NCBI GenBank assembly: GCA_017397605.1
Contig: JAFQII010000233.1
Location: forward strand, 1-10,364
Direction of reading: 5' to 3'
DNA: 10,364 nt
Source: Clostridia bacterium
Lineage (GTDB): Bacteria > Bacillota > Clostridia > Oscillospirales > CAG-382
Shown: one piece after another, positions 6,390-10,364 of the stretch
Position numbering within the stretch: position 1 is the first letter of the stretch
How the letters are laid out: each line of letters begins with the position of its first letter
Notes under the pieces: generated by a model
The model's input: the letters and a program-made list of their open reading frames with translations, nothing else
What the model was told of the DNA's origin: nothing
Database searches by the model: none
Translations under genes and position numbers: made by a program

Positions 6390-7771
6390 AATTTCGTGAA
6401 AAAACCTATCTGGTGACGCTGTTGCTGTTTTTGACCGTGCTCAATACGGGCATTTTTATGCTTGCGTTTTACACGTACAAAACAAGTATTGATGCGGCGG
6501 AAAATGTTTGCTTTGCCGAGGAACGTGTGATTGCCGAAGCGGTCGCAGACGACCTCGCATATCTCAAAGAGGGCGCAAGCGAGCAGCTTGTGTTTTTGTC
6601 CTACGGCTCGTTTTACAAAGAAAAGGACGTCTTGCTTGCTTTTTACCGCGAGGATCGGCAGCTTTATTCCTCTCTGCCCGAGGGTGTGTCCGTTCCTGCA
6701 GTAGGGTATTCCAAAACACAGCGCATCGAACAGAAACGGTATTTTTTGATCGCAGAGCAGTCCGAAGAGAGCGACCTGATTGTGGTATATGCCAAAGACA
6801 TCGGCTACCTGGACAAGGATTTTCAAAGAATGGCGTTTATCTACATCCCGACTTCGGTGCTTGCGTCGGTTTTGCTTGCGATTTGTTTGTTTTTTGCGCT
6901 CCGCAGACTGGCATCTCCTTTGGAAAAACTGCGCACGGTATCGAGCGAGATCGCATCGGGAAATTTTTCTGTCCGTGCAGATGACAAGGGCAAGGATGAA
7001 TTTGCCATGCTTGCGAGAGATTTTAACCGCATGGCGGAGCATGTGGAAACACACACGCAGGCGCTTGAGCAGGGGAACCGTGTCAAACAGCAGATGCTGG
7101 ACAACCTTGCACATGAACTGCGCACGCCGTTGACTTCCATCCGCGGGTACGCAGAGTTTGTACAAAATGCCAATATCTCGGAGGAAGAAAAATGGGAGGC
7201 GTTGAACTATATCATCTCAGAAACAGAACGCCTCGGCAAAATCAGCGAGCGCCTTTTGGACGAAGCATTTATCCGGGAAAACGGGATCAAAAAACAGACG
7301 GTCTCGGTTTCGGGATTGATCTCGGATACCGTCACTGCTTTGCGCGCCAAGGCGGCGAATGAGGGCGTTGTGCTTTTGGAAATGTCACGTGACGCGGTAT
7401 GCGCATGTGATCCGGTTCTGACGGGTATGTTGCTCTCCAATTTGACGGATAACGCGATCAAAGCGTGCAGGGGCGTTCCGAATGCGACGGTTACGGTCGG
7501 CTGTGAAACGGATGCGGACGGCGGGCTGTATTTGTTTGTCCGCGACAACGGTGTGGGTATGACAGCGGAACAGCTTGCGCATGTGACCGAACCGTTTTAC
7601 CGTACGGACAAGTCCCGCTCCCGCAGTGAAGGCGGAACGGGTCTGGGGCTTTCACTATGTGCGAGGATTGTTGCGTCGCACGGATGGACGATGCGTTTTT
7701 TCTCCGAGCCCAAAAAAGGCAGTGAGGTCCGTGTATTACTGCCAAAAGAACAGAATTTTACAACTCCATGA
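6386..7771 (+). CDS. Sensor histidine kinase (HAMP, HisKA, HATPase_c)
   Basis: A 461-residue inner-membrane kinase paired with the preceding regulator. TM1 spans about residues 8-30. Residues 32-147 form a small extracytoplasmic sensor with no named domain visible. TM2 spans about 150-171 and a HAMP linker about 172-224. The dimerisation domain carries the phospho-accepting H243 in LAHELRTPLTSIRGY. The ATP-binding domain shows the N box (NLTDNAIKAC, 352-361), G1 (DNGVGM, 387-392), the F box (EPFYRTDKS, 402-410) and G2 (GGTGLGLSL, 416-424). The catalytic set is complete. It has no Shine-Dalgarno of its own; the ATGA overlap at 6386-6389 with the regulator implies coupled translation. The outer loop is short, so the signal may be a small ligand, envelope stress or contact with the third gene's product. 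The ligand is unknown. Confidence 0.95.
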   Translation: MKFREKTYLVTLLLFLTVLNTGIFMLAFYTYKTSIDAAENVCFAEERVIAEAVADDLAYLKEGASEQLVFLSYGSFYKEKDVLLAFYREDRQLYSSLPEGVSVPAVGYSKTQRIEQKRYFLIAEQSEESDLIVVYAKDIGYLDKDFQRMAFIYIPTSVLASVLLAICLFFALRRLASPLEKLRTVSSEIASGNFSVRADDKGKDEFAMLARDFNRMAEHVETHTQALEQGNRVKQQMLDNLAHELRTPLTSIRGYAEFVQNANISEEEKWEALNYIISETERLGKISERLLDEAFIRENGIKKQTVSVSGLISDTVTALRAKAANEGVVLLEMSRDAVCACDPVLTGMLLSNLTDNAIKACRGVPNATVTVGCETDADGGLYLFVRDNGVGMTAEQLAHVTEPFYRTDKSRSRSEGGTGLGLSLCARIVASHGWTMRFFSEPKKGSEVRVLLPKEQNFTTP

Positions 7772-7780
7772 CAATTCTCA

Positions 7781-7810
7781 AACAAATCCAACATATTTCT
7801 TTGATACACT
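7781..7810 (+). promoter_or_regulatory. Second copy of the 18-bp element with its own -10 box, promoter of the 7864 gene
   Basis: AACAAATCCAACATATTT (7781-7798) matches 5692-5709 base for base. After the same 6-nt gap comes TACACT (7805-7810), a weaker -10 box at the position that TATACT holds in the first copy. There is no TTGACA-like -35. Transcription would start near 7817, giving a leader of about 47 nt before the 7864 start. The element begins 10 nt after the kinase stop, so the third gene can be read both from the operon and from this promoter. Confidence 0.65.
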
Positions 7811-7851
7811 TTATGGCGGAAGTGAGATTGTTTGTCCGAAAAATGGTTTTG

Positions 7852-7858
7852 AAAGGAG
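7852..7858 (+). promoter_or_regulatory. Ribosome binding site that fixes the 7864 start
   Basis: AAAGGAG ends 5 nt before the ATG at 7864 and directly precedes a hydrophobic export segment. The same frame is open from an earlier ATG at 7768 that overlaps the kinase stop (ATGA). That start has no ribosome binding site and would put 32 extra residues before the signal, and its codons would cover the promoter at 7781-7810. Confidence 0.85.
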
Positions 7859-7863
7859 AAAAC

Positions 7864-9123
7864 ATGAAAACAAACAAATGGGTTTTGACCGTAACAGCCG
7901 CATTGATCACGGCAGCGGCGTTGTTGCTGACATGCAGTCTGGCGCTGTTGACAAGCGTCGCGGACGAAGAAACGCCCTTGCCGAATGACTCGGGTGTGCC
8001 CGATGTCTCTGCCGTAGAGACACCTGTTTCTGCGGAGAGTCCCGCCGATTATGTAACCGTCAGCGAGACGGACGGAAAAAGAATTGCGCACATTTTTTCG
8101 GAAGAACAGCTATGCGGTATCGCAGAGCGCCGTGAAAACGGCGAGTGGCTGACGCTTTCGATGGATGAAATGCTGGCGATTGTCAATGATACCGTTGCCT
8201 TGTTTTATGACAGCCACGTGATCGAACTGGGTGTTTGGAATGACGGCGCATACAGTGTGCAGACGTATAACGGATATCTGTATTATACGTCCGGCGAATA
8301 TGTCAAGATGACAAGCTCCAAAGCTCCCGATGCTGAAAAGGACGTCTTTGACATCATTCTCCGCCGCGTGCGGACGCTCCACGACGGAATCGTTGTTTAT
8401 GACAGCGGTTCGTTTGTAAATTCTGCGCCCACAAACTCGGTGTTTGCGTTTGCGTCCGTTCCGCGCATGGAGCAAAAATCGCTGGCGCATATGATTCACG
8501 GTGCGGGGCACCATTATGACATGGACGGGCAGGAAACCGCGTACGATTGCCTGCGTTTTTATCCGTACAACGGTCGGATTGAATTGATCGCGCATGCTCC
8601 CGATATCGTTTTGGACAGCACGCAAAGCTACGGCGGTCTTTACGGACCGTCTGCGTGCCATACCCAAACCACGGTGTTCTACAACGAAAAGTTTGCAAAC
8701 GATTTTGTCAATGCGCCGGAGGCGGCAGGCTCCCGCCGCGTCCGTGTGGAAATTTTTGACGAGAAAACAAAGGAGCTTGTGACTACCTTTACGATCACGG
8801 ACGAAACTGTGGTGAGCATGGTGTTCGATAGGTTTATTACATCCTTTGAAAATGCGTGTGACTATTTTGACGAGTACACTCCTTCCGACGAGGAGCAAGC
8901 GTACAGGAGCAAATACCGCGTGATCGCACATCTTGAAACGACGCATGAAAATATCACTGACATCGATACACGTGATATGGACATCTGCTATCCGTACGGA
9001 TACAGCAACGATATCTACGGATATCTCCACGACGACCTTTGGATGGATTATCAGATCAAAGGCGGCAGTGCGTTTATCGAGCTGATCGATGCATATGTCG
9101 ACGAATATTTTTCTGCAGAGTAA
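7864..9123 (+). CDS. Exported or N-terminally membrane-anchored protein of unknown function
   Basis: A 419-residue protein in no family I recognise. Residues 1-33 are a basic start and a long hydrophobic stretch, which is either a signal peptide or an uncleaved anchor. The LLTC at 21-24 has Thr where a lipobox needs Gly, Ala or Ser, so lipidation is doubtful. Residues 35-62 are an acidic, Pro/Ser-rich linker. The rest (about 63-419) looks globular and alpha/beta, with many Asp, Tyr and Phe residues. A striking His/Asp cluster (H209, H212, H216, H217, D219, D221) could bind metal. It follows the sensor kinase by 92 nt, has its own copy of the regulator's putative operator and ends at a terminator. 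It is therefore likely a target of, and perhaps an accessory partner to, this two-component system. Penicillin-binding or transporter motifs are absent. Confidence 0.75.
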   Translation: MKTNKWVLTVTAALITAAALLLTCSLALLTSVADEETPLPNDSGVPDVSAVETPVSAESPADYVTVSETDGKRIAHIFSEEQLCGIAERRENGEWLTLSMDEMLAIVNDTVALFYDSHVIELGVWNDGAYSVQTYNGYLYYTSGEYVKMTSSKAPDAEKDVFDIILRRVRTLHDGIVVYDSGSFVNSAPTNSVFAFASVPRMEQKSLAHMIHGAGHHYDMDGQETAYDCLRFYPYNGRIELIAHAPDIVLDSTQSYGGLYGPSACHTQTTVFYNEKFANDFVNAPEAAGSRRVRVEIFDEKTKELVTTFTITDETVVSMVFDRFITSFENACDYFDEYTPSDEEQAYRSKYRVIAHLETTHENITDIDTRDMDICYPYGYSNDIYGYLHDDLWMDYQIKGGSAFIELIDAYVDEYFSAE

Positions 9124-9132
9124 CCGCATACC

Positions 9133-9167
9133 GACCAAAACCGCCTGTACAAACGGCGGTTTTTGTC
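9133..9167 (+). terminator. Rho-independent terminator after the two-component operon
   Basis: AAAACCGCC (9137-9145) pairs perfectly with GGCGGTTTT (9155-9163) around a 9-nt loop. The stem extends by GAC/GTC across one mismatch. The T-run (9160-9164) is part of the 3' arm. It lies 10 nt after the stop of the 7864 gene and before the ThuA promoter, separating the two units. Confidence 0.85.
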
Positions 9168-9189
9168 ATGTATCGTGCGCAGAAAAATA

Positions 9190-9218
9190 TTGACAAGTTT
9201 GCCAAACCGTGTTATACT
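9190..9218 (+). promoter_or_regulatory. Consensus sigma-A promoter of the ThuA-family gene
   Basis: TTGACA at 9190-9195 and TATACT at 9213-9218 are separated by exactly 17 nt. Transcription is expected near 9225, with a leader of about 33 nt. No copy of the 18-bp element is seen here, so this unit appears independent of the neighbouring two-component system. Confidence 0.88.
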
Positions 9219-9257
9219 CAAATTACAAAATCTACCAAGAAAGACAGGTAACGATAT

Positions 9258-10019
9258 ATGAGCAAAATCCGTGTAACGATATGGAACGAATTTCGTCACG
9301 AAAAGACCAACGACGTCGTCCGCTCGATCTATCCCGAGGGTCTGCACGCCGAAATCGGCAAGGCGCTTTTGGAATGCGGCGATATCGAAGTCACGCTTGC
9401 CGCTTTGGACGATCCCGATCAGGGTCTGCCGGATGAGGTTCTCAATTCCACGGACGTTTTGTTCTGGTGGGGGCACATGGCGCACGGCGAAGTGAGCGAT
9501 GAGCTGGTTGAAAAAATCCGCCAGCGTGTGTACAACGGCATGGGTTTGGTCGTTTTGCATTCGGGGCATTATTCCAAGGTGTTCAAGAGCGTCGTCGGCA
9601 CGACAGGCAATCTGCTTTGGGGCGACAATCTGCATGAGATCATGTGGAACATCAACCCCACGCACCCGATTGCCGCAGGCATTCCCTCGCATTTCCACAT
9701 CGACTGCGAGGAGGTTTACGCAGAACCGTTCCAGATTCCCGATCCCGACGAGCAGGTGTTCCAGTCTTGGTATGAGACGGGTTATGTCTTCCGTTCCGGC
9801 TGTGTATGGAAACGCGGTGCGGGCAAGGTGTTCTACTTCCAGCCCGGCCACGAGACCGTGCCGACTTATCACAATCCCTATGTCCGCCGCATTCTGCAAA
9901 ACGCGGCGCACTACTGCAAGCCTGCCGAAACAGGGTTTAACTACCTCTATGCAGGCAACTCTCCCTATATCAAGAGCTATTTTGCTCCCGAAGACGAGAT
10001 CGAAGAGCTCAAAAAGTAA
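9258..10019 (+). CDS. thuA: ThuA-family (trehalose-utilisation-like) protein
   Basis: A 253-residue cytoplasmic protein with the class I glutamine-amidotransferase-like fold of the ThuA family (PF06283). Visible family motifs are VTIWNEFRHEK at the start, STDVLFWWGHMAHGEV (64-79), MGLVVLHSGHYSK (95-107), WGDNLHEI (121-128), VFRSGCVWKRGAGKVFYFQ (177-195) and PGHETVPTYHNP (196-207). The conserved histidines H73, H76, H101, H104, H198 and H205 are present. It is full length for the short, single-domain Bacillota members. In rhizobia thuA lies with a dehydrogenase gene (thuB) and serves disaccharide use through keto-sugars, but no dehydrogenase or sugar transporter is visible here. The carbohydrate substrate is therefore open and the symbol is a family label. 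It has a consensus promoter, only a weak AGG-type ribosome site, and a strong hairpin immediately downstream. Confidence 0.88.
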   Translation: MSKIRVTIWNEFRHEKTNDVVRSIYPEGLHAEIGKALLECGDIEVTLAALDDPDQGLPDEVLNSTDVLFWWGHMAHGEVSDELVEKIRQRVYNGMGLVVLHSGHYSKVFKSVVGTTGNLLWGDNLHEIMWNINPTHPIAAGIPSHFHIDCEEVYAEPFQIPDPDEQVFQSWYETGYVFRSGCVWKRGAGKVFYFQPGHETVPTYHNPYVRRILQNAAHYCKPAETGFNYLYAGNSPYIKSYFAPEDEIEELKK

Positions 10020-10028
10020 GAACGATAC

Positions 10029-10070
10029 ATTCCTTCCCGTCTGTTTTGACGGGAAGGAATTTGATTTTTG
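10029..10070 (+). terminator. Strong hairpin with T-rich tail after the ThuA gene
   Basis: Thirteen perfect base pairs join 10029-10041 (ATTCCTTCCCGTC) to 10048-10060 with a 6-nt loop, followed by TTGATTTTTG. The T-tract is interrupted by GA, and the ribosome site of the next gene starts within a few bases. It may be a full terminator or a partial one that lets some transcripts into the lipoprotein gene. Confidence 0.8.
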
Positions 10071-10080
10071 TGAGGTAACA

Positions 10081-10364
10081 ATGATGAAAAAGAGCATTTG
10101 TATGCTGTTGCTTGCCGCACTGTTGCTGGTGTCCTGCACCGCCGAACCCGAAACGGTGTCCGAAACGCAAAGCGAGAGCGTTTCTTCCGAAGCGGAGAGC
10201 GAGCAGAGTGAGGTTTCGACCGTGTTTGAAGAAAGTGAACTGGTTGGCGAGATCAATGCGTTTTTGAGCGGAAACGTGCCCGACCGCGGCATGAAAGCAA
10301 ACAACCTGTTTGCGAAGATGACCTACACCTATTCCGCAGATCCCGTTGATTCTTACCCCGACCC
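10081..10364 (+). CDS. Lipoprotein, N-terminal fragment, possible discoidin-like domain
   Basis: The frame is open to the right edge, giving 94 complete codons. Two ATGs (10081, 10084) stand in tandem and either could start; GAGGT lies a few bases upstream. The first 19 residues form a lipoprotein signal with lipobox LVSC (16-19), so the mature protein should be lipid-anchored at Cys19. Residues 20-50 are a Glu/Ser-rich linker, typical of surface lipoproteins of Bacillota. A globular part then begins (about residue 54 on). Its segment YTYSADPVDSYPD resembles the opening strand of discoidin/F5/8C-like sugar-binding modules, but too little is present to be sure. No promoter is seen between the upstream hairpin and this start, so expression probably depends on read-through from the ThuA promoter or on a site I cannot recognise. 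Confidence 0.75.
   Translation, partial: MMKKSICMLLLAALLLVSCTAEPETVSETQSESVSSEAESEQSEVSTVFEESELVGEINAFLSGNVPDRGMKANNLFAKMTYTYSADPVDSYPD

Noticed and set aside
7768..7863. Upstream in-frame start for the 419-residue protein, overlapping the kinase stop
   Set aside because: The ATGA overlap could couple translation, but there is no ribosome site and the segment holds the promoter element; the start at 7864 has AAAGGAG and leads straight into the signal. A minor coupled form cannot be ruled out.
9248..9282. 10-bp direct repeat GTAACGATAT around the ThuA start (9248-9257 and 9273-9282)
   Set aside because: Two short copies, one inside the coding frame, with no operator symmetry or helical phasing; chance is likely.
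9051..10304. 417-codon minus-strand frame opposite the ThuA gene
   Set aside because: It covers a terminator, a consensus promoter and a conserved gene on the other strand, and its translation has no family features.
1..10364. Search for CRISPR arrays, tRNA or rRNA genes, insertion sequences and riboswitches
   Set aside because: No regular repeat-spacer pattern, transposase, long terminal repeats or recognisable structured leader was seen by eye.

Overview
The window looks like chromosomal DNA from a gut- or rumen-type clostridium (Bacillota, Clostridia, Oscillospirales-like). The reasons are strong AGGAGG-type ribosome binding sites, sigma-A promoters, a type I dockerin, a membrane-anchored GH20 glycosidase with a CBM32/discoidin module, and a VanR/PhoB-like two-component pair. 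This placement is inferred from gene style only; no rRNA, tRNA, phage, insertion sequence or CRISPR array is visible.

Left half (1-5556), minus strand: a tightly packed four-gene run, with gaps of 15, 26 and 18 nt and no terminator between the genes. It is read from a canonical promoter at 5584-5612. In transcription order it encodes a membrane-anchored GH20 beta-N-acetylhexosaminidase or lacto-N-biosidase-like enzyme, an unrecognised two-helix membrane protein, a secreted class-3-lipase-like enzyme carrying RTX-type calcium repeats and a C-terminal dockerin, and the start of an HGSNAT/DUF1624-type membrane acetyltransferase cut off by the window edge. The theme is cell-surface processing of N-acetylhexosamine-containing glycans and possibly of lipids or esters.

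Centre (5557-9123), plus strand, divergent: an OmpR/PhoB-family response regulator, its sensor kinase (ATGA overlap) and a secreted or membrane-anchored protein of unknown function. The most informative non-coding signal lies here. An identical 18-bp element sits at exactly the same distance from the -10 box in front of both the response regulator and the third gene, in place of a -35 box. This suggests an autoregulated operator for the response regulator. A related 8-bp core lies in the -35 region of the divergent GH20 promoter. A terminator at 9133-9167 closes this block.

Right part (9168-10364), plus strand: a ThuA-family protein with a textbook TTGACA-17-TATACT promoter, a strong hairpin after it, and the beginning of a lipoprotein gene that runs off the end. 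No gene-free stretch exceeds 300 bases; the longest is the 185-nt divergent regulatory region at 5557-5741.
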